Source: JAMHWF01 sp964371405
Lineage (GTDB): Bacteria > Pseudomonadota > Gammaproteobacteria > Burkholderiales > Burkholderiaceae_C
Direction: 5' to 3'
NCBI GenBank assembly: GCA_964371405.1
Contig: CAYJLV010000019.1
Coordinates: forward strand, 1 to 64,000
Length of the DNA stretch: 64,000 nucleotides
The notes under the pieces: generated by a model
Seen by the model: only the letters and a program-made list of their open reading frames with translations
Databases searched by the model: none
What the model was told of the DNA's origin: nothing
In this document: one piece after another, positions 52,100 through 61,763 of the stretch
How the letters are laid out: each line of letters starts with the position of its first letter
Position numbering within the stretch: the stretch's first letter is position 1
Position numbers and translations under genes: made by a program

Positions 52100-52757
52100 A
52101 GCTCTCACCTTCACGGTGCACAGCATGCCGGCGCCGGCGCTCGACGACGCCGCGCAACGCACGCGCGCCGGGCGCCGCAAGCTGCTGCTCGTGCTGCTGG
52201 CCTGCGCGGCGCCGGTGATCGCGTCGTACTTCACCTACTTCGTCGTCCGCCCCGAGGCACGCAGCAACTACGGCGAGTTGATCGACCCGCCGCGCGCGCT
52301 GCCGCCGGGCCTGCCGCTGCGCGACCTGCAGGGTCGCGCCGTCGCGGCGGGGACTCTGCACGACCAGTGGCTGCACGTTGTCGTCGCAGGCGGCGCCTGC
52401 GACGCCCGCTGCGAGCGGGCGCTGCTGCTGCAGCGCCAGTTACCCGAGACGCTGGGACGCGAGCGCGACCGGCACGACAAGGTCTGGCTTGTCGTCGACC
52501 AGACGCCGCTGCGGCCCGAGGTCGCGGCGGCCGTCGCCGCCGCGCCGCCGGTCACGGTGCTGCGCGTGCCGCGCGAGGCGCTCGCGGATTGGCTCGCTCC
52601 AGCCGCCGGGGGAGCGCTGGAGCAGCACGCCTACATCGTCGACCCGATGGGCCGGTGGATGCTGCGCGTACCGCCCGATCCCGACGCGGGGCGTTTCAAG
52701 CGCGACGTCGAGCGGCTGCTGCGCGCATCGGCGTCGTGGGACAGGGCGGGGCGCTGA
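52053..52757 (+). CDS. SCO-like membrane-anchored thioredoxin-fold protein
   Basis: 234 aa from the first ATG (52053); starts at GTG 52116 or ATG 52125 would avoid the SURF1 overlap. One N-terminal anchor (LLLVLLACAAPVIASYFTYF). The periplasmic domain resembles SCO copper chaperones: a CxxxC pair, CDARC (Cys116, Cys120 from the first ATG), in place of the canonical CPDVC, VWLVVDQTPLRPEV, and a C-terminal QHAYIVDPMGRWML that matches the His-containing SCO strand. It probably acts in CuA or thiol handling for the oxidase. Often left as hypothetical. It overlaps ctaA by one base (TGATG). Confidence 0.8.
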   Translation: MSGSNSSAPGSAVPAEALTFTVHSMPAPALDDAAQRTRAGRRKLLLVLLACAAPVIASYFTYFVVRPEARSNYGELIDPPRALPPGLPLRDLQGRAVAAGTLHDQWLHVVVAGGACDARCERALLLQRQLPETLGRERDRHDKVWLVVDQTPLRPEVAAAVAAAPPVTVLRVPREALADWLAPAAGGALEQHAYIVDPMGRWMLRVPPDPDAGRFKRDVERLLRASASWDRAGR

Positions 52758-53926
52758 TGGATAACACCGTGTGGGACCTGGCCCCGATTGTGCGCGTCGC
52801 GCTGGTCGGCATCGTTGTCGCGGCCGGGCCGCTGGCGTGGATCTGGCTGCGCCACCGCGGCGGGCAACCCGGCGCACGGCTGCGCGCGCTGACGCTGCTG
52901 ACGCTGTTTCTCACCTTCGACCTGATCGTGTTCGGCGCTTTCACGCGCCTCACCGACTCGGGCCTCGGCTGCCCCGACTGGCCGGGCTGCTACGGCAGCG
53001 CCAGCCCGTTCGGCGCCAGCGACCAGATCGGCGCCGCGCAGAGCGTGCTGCCGAGCGGGCCGGTGACGCACGGCAAGGCCTGGATCGAGATGGTGCACCG
53101 CTACCTGGCCACCGGCGTCGGCGTGCTGATCACGGTGCTGGCCCTGGCGAGCTGGGTCGCGCGGCGGCGCGACGCGCGCAGTGCCGCGTCTCCCTGGTGG
53201 GCCACGGCGACGCTGGTCTGGGTCTGTGTGCAGGGCGCCTTCGGCGCGCTCACGGTGACGATGAAGCTCTACCCCGTGATCGTGACGGCGCACCTGCTCG
53301 GCGGGCTGGCGCTGCTGGTGCTGCTGGCGGTGCAGGCCGAGCGTTATGCGCCCGCGCCGCTGCGCACGGCGCCACGCCTCGCGACAGGGGTTGCGGTGGT
53401 GCTCGCGCTGACGGTGGTGCAGGCCGCGCTTGGCGCCTGGGTCAGCACCAACTATGCGGTGCTGGCCTGCACGGATTTCCCGACCTGCCACGGCAGCTGG
53501 TGGCCGGCGATGGATTTCGAGCATGGCTTCGCGCTGCGCCGTGAACTCGGCCGCGGCGCCGGCGGCGACTGGTTGCCGTTCGCCGCGCTGACGGCGATCC
53601 ACTACACGCACCGCCTGTTCGCCTGGGTCGTGCTGGCGGCGCTCGCGCTGCTCGCGTGGCGGCTGGCGGCGGCGGCGCGGCACGGCGCTGCGCCGGCGCT
53701 GCGCCGCTGGGCGGGGCTGATTGGCGGCGTCACCGCGTGGCAGTTCATCACAGGCCTCTCGAACGTCGTGCTCGACTGGCCCATCGTCGCCGCGCTGGCG
53801 CACACCGGCGGCGCTGCGGCACTGGTCACGATGCTGACTGTGCTGCTGGTGCGCACGGCAGCCGGCCGGCATGCCGTGCCGGCGACCCGGTCGTTTGCAC
53901 GGGTCGGCGAAGCGGCCTCTTCCTGA
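52757..53926 (+). CDS. ctaA: Heme A synthase CtaA (COX15)
   Basis: 389 aa from ATG at 52757. It oxidises heme O to heme A. Eight membrane helices in two four-helix halves. Conserved: FGAFTRLTDSGLGCPDWPGCYG, the first His in EMVHRYLATGVG, AHLLGGLALL, LACTDFPTCHGSWWP with the paired Cys, IHYTHRLFAWVV and ALAHTGGAAALV. The four heme-ligand His are all in place. It sits between two copper-related SCO-type genes and ahead of ctaB by 8 bases. Confidence 0.96.
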   Translation: MDNTVWDLAPIVRVALVGIVVAAGPLAWIWLRHRGGQPGARLRALTLLTLFLTFDLIVFGAFTRLTDSGLGCPDWPGCYGSASPFGASDQIGAAQSVLPSGPVTHGKAWIEMVHRYLATGVGVLITVLALASWVARRRDARSAASPWWATATLVWVCVQGAFGALTVTMKLYPVIVTAHLLGGLALLVLLAVQAERYAPAPLRTAPRLATGVAVVLALTVVQAALGAWVSTNYAVLACTDFPTCHGSWWPAMDFEHGFALRRELGRGAGGDWLPFAALTAIHYTHRLFAWVVLAALALLAWRLAAAARHGAAPALRRWAGLIGGVTAWQFITGLSNVVLDWPIVAALAHTGGAAALVTMLTVLLVRTAAGRHAVPATRSFARVGEAASS

Positions 53927-53934
53927 AGCAGCGC

Positions 53935-54849
53935 ATGTCGAACGCCCTCCCTTCCGCTGCAGCGCTGGCCGCCAACCCCGCGTCGCGGCTGCGCCAGTTC
54001 TACGCGCTGACCAAGCCGCGCGTGGTGCAGCTGATCGTGTTCTGCGCGCTGATCGGCATGCTGCTCGCGGTGCCCGGCATGCCGGACTGGGGTCGCGTGC
54101 TTGCCGCGACGGCGGGCATCTGGCTGGTGGCCGGCGCGGCGGCGGCGTTCAACTGCATCGTCGAGCAGCAGATCGACCGGCGCATGGCGCGCACCGCATG
54201 GCGGCCGACCGCCCGGGGCCAGCTCGGGAATGCGCAGACGCTGGTCTTCTCGGCGCTGCTTTGTCTGGCCGGCAGCGCGCTGCTGTACTTCCTCGTCAAC
54301 CCGCTGACGATGTGGCTGACCTTCGCCACCTTCGTCGGCTACGCCGTCGTCTACACCGTGGTGCTCAAGCCGCTGACGCCGCAGAACATCGTGATCGGCG
54401 GCGCATCGGGTGCGATGCCGCCGGTGCTCGGCTGGGCCGCGATGCGCGGCGAGGTCGGCCCCGAGGCGCTGATGCTGTGCCTGATCATCTTCCTGTGGAC
54501 GCCGCCGCACTTCTGGGCGCTCGCGCTTTACCGAGTCGAGGACTACCGCCGCTCCGGGCTGCCGATGCTGCCGGTGACGCACGGCGCCGACTTCACGCGG
54601 CTGCAGGTGCTGCTCTACACGCTGGTGCTGTTCGCGGCGACGCTGCTGCCGTTCCTGTTCGGCATGAGCGGAGTGTTCTACCTCGTCGCGGCCGTCGCGC
54701 TCGGCGCCGTCTTCATCGGCTATGCCGTCGCGCTGTGGCGGCGCTACAGTGACGCGCTGGCGCGGCGCACGTTCCGCTATTCGATCCTCTACCTGGCGCT
54801 GCTTTTCGCCGCGCTGCTCGTCGACCACTACCTGAGTCCGCTGCTGTGA
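53935..54849 (+). CDS. ctaB: Protoheme IX farnesyltransferase CtaB (COX10)
   Basis: 304 aa from ATG at 53935. It farnesylates heme B to heme O. UbiA-family prenyltransferase with nine helices: FYALTKPRVVQLIVFCALIG, the first Asp-rich site NCIVEQQIDRRMARTAWRP, LKPLTPQNIVIGGASGAMPP and the second site ALALYRVEDYRRSGLPMLP. Complete and typical. It overlaps the SCO gene by 4 bases (GTGA). Together with CtaA it provides the heme A of the oxidase encoded upstream. Confidence 0.97.
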   Translation: MSNALPSAAALAANPASRLRQFYALTKPRVVQLIVFCALIGMLLAVPGMPDWGRVLAATAGIWLVAGAAAAFNCIVEQQIDRRMARTAWRPTARGQLGNAQTLVFSALLCLAGSALLYFLVNPLTMWLTFATFVGYAVVYTVVLKPLTPQNIVIGGASGAMPPVLGWAAMRGEVGPEALMLCLIIFLWTPPHFWALALYRVEDYRRSGLPMLPVTHGADFTRLQVLLYTLVLFAATLLPFLFGMSGVFYLVAAVALGAVFIGYAVALWRRYSDALARRTFRYSILYLALLFAALLVDHYLSPLL

Positions 54850-55436
54850 CGAACACGATGCGCCGCGTTTTCCTCGCCCTCTCGGTCGCCGTGCTCGTCG
54901 CCTGCGACGCCAAGCCGCCGCCGGCGCAGTTCAAGAACGTCGACATCACCGGCGCGGCCTATGCGAGCGACTTCGCGCTCACCGACCAGCACGGCAAGCG
55001 CCGCACGCTGGCTGACTTCAAGGGCAAGGTCGTCGTCGTCTTCTTCGGCTACACGCAGTGCCCCGACGTCTGCCCGACGACGATGTCGGAGCTCGCCGCC
55101 GTCAAGGCGGCCCTCGGCCCCGCCGGCGATCGCGTCCAGGGCATCTTCGTCACCGTCGACCCCGAGCGGGATACGGCGGCCGCGCTGAAGGACTACATGT
55201 CGGGGTTCGACGCGAGCTTCATCGCGCTGCGCGGCACGCCCGACGAAACGCTGGCGACGGCGAAGGAGTTCAAGATCTACTTCGCCAAGGTGCCGTCCAA
55301 GAGCAGCTACCTGATGGACCATTCGGCCGGCTCCTACGTCTACGACCCGAGCGGCCGGGTGCGGCTGTTCGTGCGTTACGGCGGCAGCGCGGCCGACCTG
55401 ACGGCTGATGTGAACGCCCTGCTGGCGGGCGGTTGA
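54846..55436 (+). CDS. SCO family copper chaperone (lipoprotein)
   Basis: 196 aa from GTG at 54846; ATG at 54858 is an alternative. Lipobox LVAC (Cys20) predicts a membrane-anchored periplasmic lipoprotein. The copper/redox site is FFGYTQCPDVCPTTM (Cys72, Cys76), with the third ligand His in LMDHSAGSYVYDP. TVDPERDTAAALKDYMSGF is the SCO signature. It delivers copper to CuA of subunit II. The last gene of the oxidase assembly run; a hairpin AGGCGC/GCGCCT (55485-55502) follows the stop but has only a weak T run. Confidence 0.96.
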   Translation: MTNTMRRVFLALSVAVLVACDAKPPPAQFKNVDITGAAYASDFALTDQHGKRRTLADFKGKVVVVFFGYTQCPDVCPTTMSELAAVKAALGPAGDRVQGIFVTVDPERDTAAALKDYMSGFDASFIALRGTPDETLATAKEFKIYFAKVPSKSSYLMDHSAGSYVYDPSGRVRLFVRYGGSAADLTADVNALLAGG

Positions 55437-55726
55437 GTGCGGGCTTCGCGGGCAGCGAACGCGCAATTGAGTTAACATCGCCCCAGGCGCTTCGAGGCGC
55501 CTAGCCTTTATCGGACGCGCACGCCATGATCCCGCTCACTCCTTCGGTTCCCGACGCCGCCGGCCCCCGTGCCGGCTTGCGCCGATCGACCGAACGGCAT
55601 GTCTGAGCCCGGCGATCTTCCTCCTTCTTCCCCTTCGCGCCGTACCGATCGCCGGGCTTCCAGAGCGCCAACCGTCTTGGTGGCCGGCCGGCCCGTGGCC
55701 GCCGCAACGTCACGGAGGTTTCTCGA
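55437..55726 (+). promoter_or_regulatory. Structured leader upstream of rnk
   Basis: 290 bases without a secure gene. TTAACAT (-10-like, 55473-55478) lies near 55473, followed by a GC discriminator. A strong inverted repeat AGCCCGGCGATC (55606-55617) / GATCGCCGGGCT (55647-55658) has a 12-bp perfect stem and a 29-base pyrimidine-rich loop. The loop contains CCTCC (55620-55624), complementary to the rnk ribosome site GGAGG (55714-55718). A 43-codon frame (55599-55730) ends in TGA overlapping the rnk ATG. Confidence 0.5.
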
Positions 55727-56155
55727 ATGAACACGCTGTCGATCCCCCAACGCACCCTGACCGAACTCGATCACGTGCGCATCGCGCGCCTGGTCGGACG
55801 TTTCTTCCCGACCGAGCGCGACCGCACGCCGCATCTTGCGCCGCTGGTCGACCTGCTCGACGAGGCCGATCTCGTGCCGTCGCGCCAGGTCGCGCCCGAC
55901 GTGGTGACGATGTACTCGCAGATCGAAATTGTCGACCCGGCCACTGCAACGCGGCAGCGTCTGACGCTGTGCTACCCGCATGACGCCGAGCCCGCGGCGG
56001 GCTTCGTTTCGGTGCTGTCGCCGATCGGTGCGGCGCTGCTCGGCCTGCAGGTCGGCGAACAGGCGCGCTGGCGCACGCCCGACGGGCGCGACGCGAGCGG
56101 CGAAGTTGCCGCCATCCTGTTCCAGCCCGAGGCGAGCGGCGACTACATGATCTGA
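55727..56155 (+). CDS. rnk: Nucleoside diphosphate kinase regulator (Rnk/GreA-C family)
   Basis: 142 aa, ribosome site GGAGG 8 bases before ATG. The N-terminal short helical hairpin is reduced compared with GreA. The C-terminal FKBP-like domain has TMYSQIEIVDPATATRQRLTL, YPHDAEPAAGFVSVLSPIGA and LLGLQVGEQARWRTPDG. Rnk relatives bind RNA polymerase and affect nucleotide levels and stress. The leader before it is long and structured. Convergent with rpoH across a palindromic terminator. Confidence 0.93.
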   Translation: MNTLSIPQRTLTELDHVRIARLVGRFFPTERDRTPHLAPLVDLLDEADLVPSRQVAPDVVTMYSQIEIVDPATATRQRLTLCYPHDAEPAAGFVSVLSPIGAALLGLQVGEQARWRTPDGRDASGEVAAILFQPEASGDYMI

Positions 56156-56171
56156 TGCCGCAGCAAGAAGA

Positions 56172-56197
56172 AAGAGGCTGCCCGCGGGCAGCCTCTT
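56172..56197. terminator. Bidirectional palindromic terminator, rnk / rpoH
   Basis: AAGAGGCTGCCC-GC-GGGCAGCCTCTT, a perfect 12-bp palindrome. On the minus strand it is followed by TTCTTCTTGC, a T-rich tail, so it ends rpoH transcription well. On the plus strand the tail is CGCTGGGG, so it would act less well for rnk. Confidence 0.85.
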
Positions 56198-56216
56198 CGC
56201 TGGGGGGAAAGCTGCG

Positions 56217-57155
<939 letters not shown>

Positions 57156-57179
57156 CGATACCTCCGTAGAGTTCCGTTC

Positions 57180-57209
57180 ATTCTAGCACTCCAGTATGAC
57201 GAGTGCCAG
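57180..57209 (-). promoter_or_regulatory. rpoH promoter with inverted repeat
   Basis: Minus strand -35 CTGGCA (57209-57204), 18-base spacer, -10 TAGAAT (57185-57180). An inverted repeat CACTC...GAGTG lies across the spacer and may be an operator. The leader to the ATG is about 20 bases. Confidence 0.6.
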
Positions 57210-57262
57210 AACAGGGATCACGCAGAAACGAAGCTATTTACGAAAGTAAGCACAAACATGAA

Positions 57263-60200
57263 TCATCCGAACAGGGTGTCACGCTGCATCAGCAGTTCGT
57301 CGATCAGGCGCAGCAGTTCCCCCACGTTGACCGGCTTGGTCAGGTAGCGTTCGGCGCCGGCATCGAGCGCGGCACGGATGCGAGCAGCGACGGCGTCGGC
57401 CGACACGACGACGACGGGGATCGACGCCGTGGCGTCTTCGTCCTTGAGCATGCGCAGCAACTGCAGCCCTTCGATGTCGGGCAGGTGCATGTCGAGCAGG
57501 ATCAGGCTCGGCGGTTGGGCGCGGATCGCCGCCAGCGCCTCCATGCCCGTCGTCGACACCTTCAGGCGCACCTGCGGGCGCTGCGCGAGGATGCCTTCCA
57601 TCACGACGGCATTGGTCTCGTTGTCCTCGATGTAGTGGACGATGCGCTGGTGGTATTCGTTCAGCGGCGCCGCGATCGCCTCGTCGAGGTGCGGTTCGCC
57701 GGCGGGCGGCGCGGCGCGCGGCAACGTCAGGATGAACGACGAACCCTCGCCCTCGGTGCTGCGCGCGCGCAGGCTGCCGCCCATCAGCTCGGCGAGGCGC
57801 TGGCTGATCACCAGACCGATGCCCGTGCCTTCGAACGCCGACTGTTCGCGGCCGAGACGGTTGAACGGCTGAAACAACCCGGCCAGCTGTTCGGCGTTCA
57901 TGCCCAGGCCTGTGTCGCTGACCGCCAGCTCGATCGCGCCGACGCCGTTGACGCGCGTCGCTATGTGGATGCGACCGCCGTCGATGTTGTACTTGACGGC
58001 GTTGCTCAGGAGGTTGGTCAGGATCTGCTTGACGCGCGTCGCGTCGCCGCTGACCTGCGCCGCATCGGGCTGCAGCGACTGCGTTACGACGATGCCGCGC
58101 TCCTGTGCCGTGCGGTCGACCATCGCCAGCGTCGCCTCGATCGCCTGCGGCAGCTCGATCGGCTCGATATCCAGGCGCAGCGTGCCGGCCTCGATGCGCG
58201 ACAGGTCGAGCGTGTCGTTGATCATGTCGAGCAGGTGCCAGCCGGCGGTCTGGATCTGGCCGACCCAGTCGCGCTGGCTCTCCGAGAGCGGATGCGTGCG
58301 GTCGAGCTCGATCAGCTGCGCGAAACCGAGCACAGCATTGAGCGGCGTGCGCAGCTCGTGGCTCATGCGCGAGAGGAAGTCGCTCTTCGCGTGGTTCGCC
58401 GCCTCGGCGGCTTCGCGAGCCGCCTCGGCGTCCTGCAGCCGGAGATGCTCCGTGATGTCCTCGACGACGCCGACGATGCGGTACGGCCGGCCCTCGGCGT
58501 CGCGCAGCAGCGAGACGATGCTGCGCGTCGACACGGTGCTGCCGTCGCGCGTGATGTAGCGCTGCTGGCGCCGGTAGGCCGAGATCTCGCCGCGCACCAG
58601 CCGGCCGGCGAGTTCGAGGTTCTCCAGCCGCTCGTCGGGGTGGGTGAACTCCATCGAGGTCATCGTCGCCAGCTCGTCGGCGCCGTAGCCGACCAGCTCG
58701 TGGAACGTCGGATTCGACTCCTTGAACGTGCCCTGAAGGTCGGTATAGAAGACGCCGATCGGCACATGGTTCAGGATATTGCGAAAGCGCTGTTCGCTCT
58801 CGCGCAGCGCGGCCTCGGTGCGCGAGCGCTCGCCGATCTCGCGTTGCAGGTCGGCAGTACGCTGCTCGACGGCGAACTCGATTCGCTGGGCGCGTCCCGT
58901 CATCGTCAGCAGCAGGGCGCCGAGCAACGACACCGCCGCCAGCGCGGTGATCGACAGCAGCCAGGCGTCGGCCTCGTCGCTTCCCGGCAGGGCGCCTTCG
59001 TCGGCATGCACGTCGATCTGCCAGGCGCGGCCGGCGTAGACGATCGGGTCGGTGCGCCGCCACGGCGTAGCGCCCCCGCGCGCGCAGTCCGCCGCGCCCG
59101 CAAGGAGCGGATGCGGCGCAGCCGGGTGGGTGTCGCGCAGGCACACACGCAGGTAGGGCGGCAGGCCCCTGGTAGCGAGCGCGAGCACGTCCTGCATGCG
59201 CAGCGAGACGAAGACGAAGCCGCGCACGCGCGAGCTGCGTTCCACCTCGTCGGTGGGGTGTCCGTCGTAGACGGCGCGGAAGATGGCGACGCGCGTCGGC
59301 GTGTCCGGGTCGCTCGAGAACCGGACGCCGGCCGACGCCACCGGCTGCCCGATGCGGCGCGCCGCGTCGATCGCCTCGCGCGTCGCTTCGGCCGACAGCA
59401 GGTTGACGCCGATGAAGCGCGCGCTGGCCGGCGAGTGCGGCTCGCTGTAGCGCATGGCGACGACTTCGTTTCCGGTGGCGGCGACGCGCACGCCGCCGGC
59501 GACGACATCGACGACAGCGTAGTCGGGCGTGCCGGCGCGGCGCACCGATTCCTCGTGCGCCGCCAATTGCTCGCGCGGGATGCGTTCGCTCCAGCCGAGC
59601 GTCTGCGCGCTCACCGGCGACTCCGTCCAGTAGCGACCGACGCGCGCGAACTCCTCGGCCGTCACGTCGTCGGAAGCGATGAACAGGCCGTGGATCGCCG
59701 CCAGCGCGTGCAGCGGCGTCTCGAGCTGCATCGCCACGGCGTTGTGCGCCGTCGCGGCATCATGGTCGAAACGCGCCTGGGCAAGTTCGCCGTCCCAGCG
59801 TGCAACCAGCGCGATCGCGGCGCCGACCAGCACGCTGGCCGTCGCCAGCGGCAGCGCGACGCTGCGCAGCCGGCTTCGCCACAGTTCGCGCGGCTCGCCG
59901 ACCAGGCACAGCATCACCGGCGCGCCGACCGAAATACCCAGTGCGTCACCGGTCCACCACGTCCACCAGGTGAAGGAGATCTGCTCCGGGCGCAGCAGTC
60001 CGGCCGCGGCCAGCGTCGCGACGGCGATCGAGGCGCTGATCGTGCTGATCAGCGCGGCGCCGAGCAGGAAGAACAGCGCCACATCGCGCAATTCGGTCAA
60101 CTGCAGCGGCTGCGACAGGCGGCGCCGCAGCAGCCAGGCGCCGGCGGCGGCCTGCAGTGTCGCGCCCAGCGCAATGGCGGCTGCGACGCCGGCGGCGCGG

Positions 60201-60451
60201 CCAACGTCGTCGGCGCCCGGCGCATTCCACAGCGCGCCGAGCGCCACGGCGAATGCCGCCAGCGCGACACCCGGCAGCATGGTCCGGCCCCACAGCAGCG
60301 CGCCGACGAGCGCGACGCCAGAGGCCGGGAACAAGGGCGCTGCAAGGCCCGGCGGCACGGTCATCGCGAGCGCTGCCCAGCCCAGCAGGGCATACGCCAG
60401 CGTGGCGAGGACGATGGCCGGCGGCCGGCGCACGGGCGGGTGGAACTGCAT
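57263..60451 (-). CDS. MASE1-CHASE-PAS hybrid sensor histidine kinase
   Basis: 1062 aa. The N-terminal MASE1 membrane region holds about eight helices (res 10-225). A periplasmic CHASE domain follows (about 240-480; LGWSERIPREQL and FIGVNLLSAEATREAI), then one more helix (ADAWLLSITALAAVSLLGAL). A PAS domain spans about 550-670 (NILNHVPIGVFYTDLQGT). HisKA has phospho-His near 698 (SHELRTPLNAVLGFAQ). The ATPase has NLLSNAVKYN, DTGLGM and FEGTGIGLVISQRLAELMGG. A C-terminal receiver has phospho-Asp near 987 (LILLDMHLPDIEG). No DNA-binding output: signal passes on through a partner. Start at 60451; an unrelated open frame extends a little before it. Confidence 0.93.
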   Translation of the reverse strand: MQFHPPVRRPPAIVLATLAYALLGWAALAMTVPPGLAAPLFPASGVALVGALLWGRTMLPGVALAAFAVALGALWNAPGADDVGRAAGVAAAIALGATLQAAAGAWLLRRRLSQPLQLTELRDVALFFLLGAALISTISASIAVATLAAAGLLRPEQISFTWWTWWTGDALGISVGAPVMLCLVGEPRELWRSRLRSVALPLATASVLVGAAIALVARWDGELAQARFDHDAATAHNAVAMQLETPLHALAAIHGLFIASDDVTAEEFARVGRYWTESPVSAQTLGWSERIPREQLAAHEESVRRAGTPDYAVVDVVAGGVRVAATGNEVVAMRYSEPHSPASARFIGVNLLSAEATREAIDAARRIGQPVASAGVRFSSDPDTPTRVAIFRAVYDGHPTDEVERSSRVRGFVFVSLRMQDVLALATRGLPPYLRVCLRDTHPAAPHPLLAGAADCARGGATPWRRTDPIVYAGRAWQIDVHADEGALPGSDEADAWLLSITALAAVSLLGALLLTMTGRAQRIEFAVEQRTADLQREIGERSRTEAALRESEQRFRNILNHVPIGVFYTDLQGTFKESNPTFHELVGYGADELATMTSMEFTHPDERLENLELAGRLVRGEISAYRRQQRYITRDGSTVSTRSIVSLLRDAEGRPYRIVGVVEDITEHLRLQDAEAAREAAEAANHAKSDFLSRMSHELRTPLNAVLGFAQLIELDRTHPLSESQRDWVGQIQTAGWHLLDMINDTLDLSRIEAGTLRLDIEPIELPQAIEATLAMVDRTAQERGIVVTQSLQPDAAQVSGDATRVKQILTNLLSNAVKYNIDGGRIHIATRVNGVGAIELAVSDTGLGMNAEQLAGLFQPFNRLGREQSAFEGTGIGLVISQRLAELMGGSLRARSTEGEGSSFILTLPRAAPPAGEPHLDEAIAAPLNEYHQRIVHYIEDNETNAVVMEGILAQRPQVRLKVSTTGMEALAAIRAQPPSLILLDMHLPDIEGLQLLRMLKDEDATASIPVVVVSADAVAARIRAALDAGAERYLTKPVNVGELLRLIDELLMQRDTLFG

Positions 60452-60603
60452 CGGAAACGGGCGGCGCGCTCGTCGCTGCTTGGGGGCAGCCTGGGCGCGG
60501 AGCGCGTAGACGCTGCGAAGTGAGCGATGCCGCCGAGCCTATCACCGCGCCGTCGCGCGGCGCACAGGGCGTGCACCGACGCCGCCCGGCGGCGTGGCGG
60601 ACT

Positions 60604-61698
60604 TCAGACGTTGAACAGGAAGTGCAGCACGTCGCCGTCCTTGACGACGTACTCCTTTCCTTCGGCGCGCATCTTGCCGGCCTCCTTGGCGCCTTGCTCG
60701 CCCTTGCAGGCGATGAAGTCGTCGTAGGCGATCGTCTGGGCGCGGATGAAGCCGCGCTCGAAATCGGTGTGGATCGCAGCGGCGGCCTGCGGCGCCGTGG
60801 CGCCGACCGGGATCGTCCAGGCGCGCACTTCCTTCACGCCCGCGGTGAAGTAGGTCTGCAGCCCGAGCAGCTTGAACGCCGCGCGGATCAGGCGGTTCAG
60901 CCCGGGCTCGCTCTGGCCCATCTCGGCGAGGAAGAGCTGCTTGTCTTCGTCGCTCAGGTCGGCCATGTCGGCTTCCGTCTTGGCGCAGATCGCGACGACG
61001 GGCGCGTTCTGCTTGGCGGCGTAGTCGCGCAGGCGGTCGAGGTAGGGGTTGTTCTCGAAGCCGTGCTCGTCGACGTTGGCGACGAACATCGCCGGCTTGG
61101 CCGTGATCAGGCTGAGCTGCTTGAGCACGGTGAGCTCTTCTTTGCTGAAGTCGATCGTGCGCACCGCGTGGCCATCGTTGAGCGCGGCCTCGCAACGCTT
61201 CAGCACGGCGACGAGGCGCTGCGCGTCCTTGTCCTGGCCGGCCTTGGCGACCTTCGACCAGCGCACCAGACTCTTTTCGACGGTCGCCATGTCGGCCAGG
61301 CACAGCTCGGTCTGGATGACCTCGATGTCGGAGATCGGGTCGACATTGCCGGCGACATGGATCACGTTCTCGTCGTCGAAGCAGCGCACCACGTTGATGA
61401 TGGCATTGGTTTCGCGGATGTGCGCGAGGAACTGGTTGCCCAGCCCCTCGCCCTTCGACGCGCCGGCGACCAGACCGGCGATGTCGACGAACTCGACCAC
61501 CGCCGGCAAGACGCGCTCGGGCTCGACGATCGCGGCCAGCGCCTGCAGCCGCGGGTCGGGCAGCTCGACGATGCCGACGTTGGGCTCGATGGTGCAGAAC
61601 GGGTAGTTCTCGGCCGCGATGCCTGCCTTGGTCAGCGCATTGAAGAGGGTGGACTTGCCGACGTTGGGCAGGCCCACGATGCCGCATTGCAGGCTCAT
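60604..61698 (-). CDS. ychF: Redox-regulated ATPase YchF
   Basis: 364 aa from ATG at 61698. An Obg-family P-loop protein: GLPNVGKSTLFNALT (G1), FCTIEPNVGIVELPD, DIAGLVAGASKGEGLGNQFL (G3) and NVDEHGF where a GTPase would have NKxD, which gives ATP preference. A coiled-coil insert follows G3 and the TGS domain closes the protein (ETYFTAGV-like QTYFTAGVKEVRAWTI, GDVLHFLFNV). It binds ribosomes and modulates oxidative-stress response. Complete and typical. Confidence 0.98.
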   Translation of the reverse strand: MSLQCGIVGLPNVGKSTLFNALTKAGIAAENYPFCTIEPNVGIVELPDPRLQALAAIVEPERVLPAVVEFVDIAGLVAGASKGEGLGNQFLAHIRETNAIINVVRCFDDENVIHVAGNVDPISDIEVIQTELCLADMATVEKSLVRWSKVAKAGQDKDAQRLVAVLKRCEAALNDGHAVRTIDFSKEELTVLKQLSLITAKPAMFVANVDEHGFENNPYLDRLRDYAAKQNAPVVAICAKTEADMADLSDEDKQLFLAEMGQSEPGLNRLIRAAFKLLGLQTYFTAGVKEVRAWTIPVGATAPQAAAAIHTDFERGFIRAQTIAYDDFIACKGEQGAKEAGKMRAEGKEYVVKDGDVLHFLFNV

Positions 61699-61763
61699 GG
61701 GTGAACTTCCGGGAGGCCGAGGGAAAGGCGCCGATTCTACGACCGGGGTCGTTCGCAGTCCTT

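Noticed and set aside
57185..57210. Possible sigma-54 promoter (TGGCAC) upstream of rpoH
   Set aside because: The downstream GC element is not at the required distance; the sigma-70-like -35/-10 pair fits better.
57203..60523. A 1106-codon plus-strand frame opposite the hybrid kinase
   Set aside because: A mirror of the kinase codons (Arg/Gln/Asp-rich), without recognisable domains or a ribosome site.
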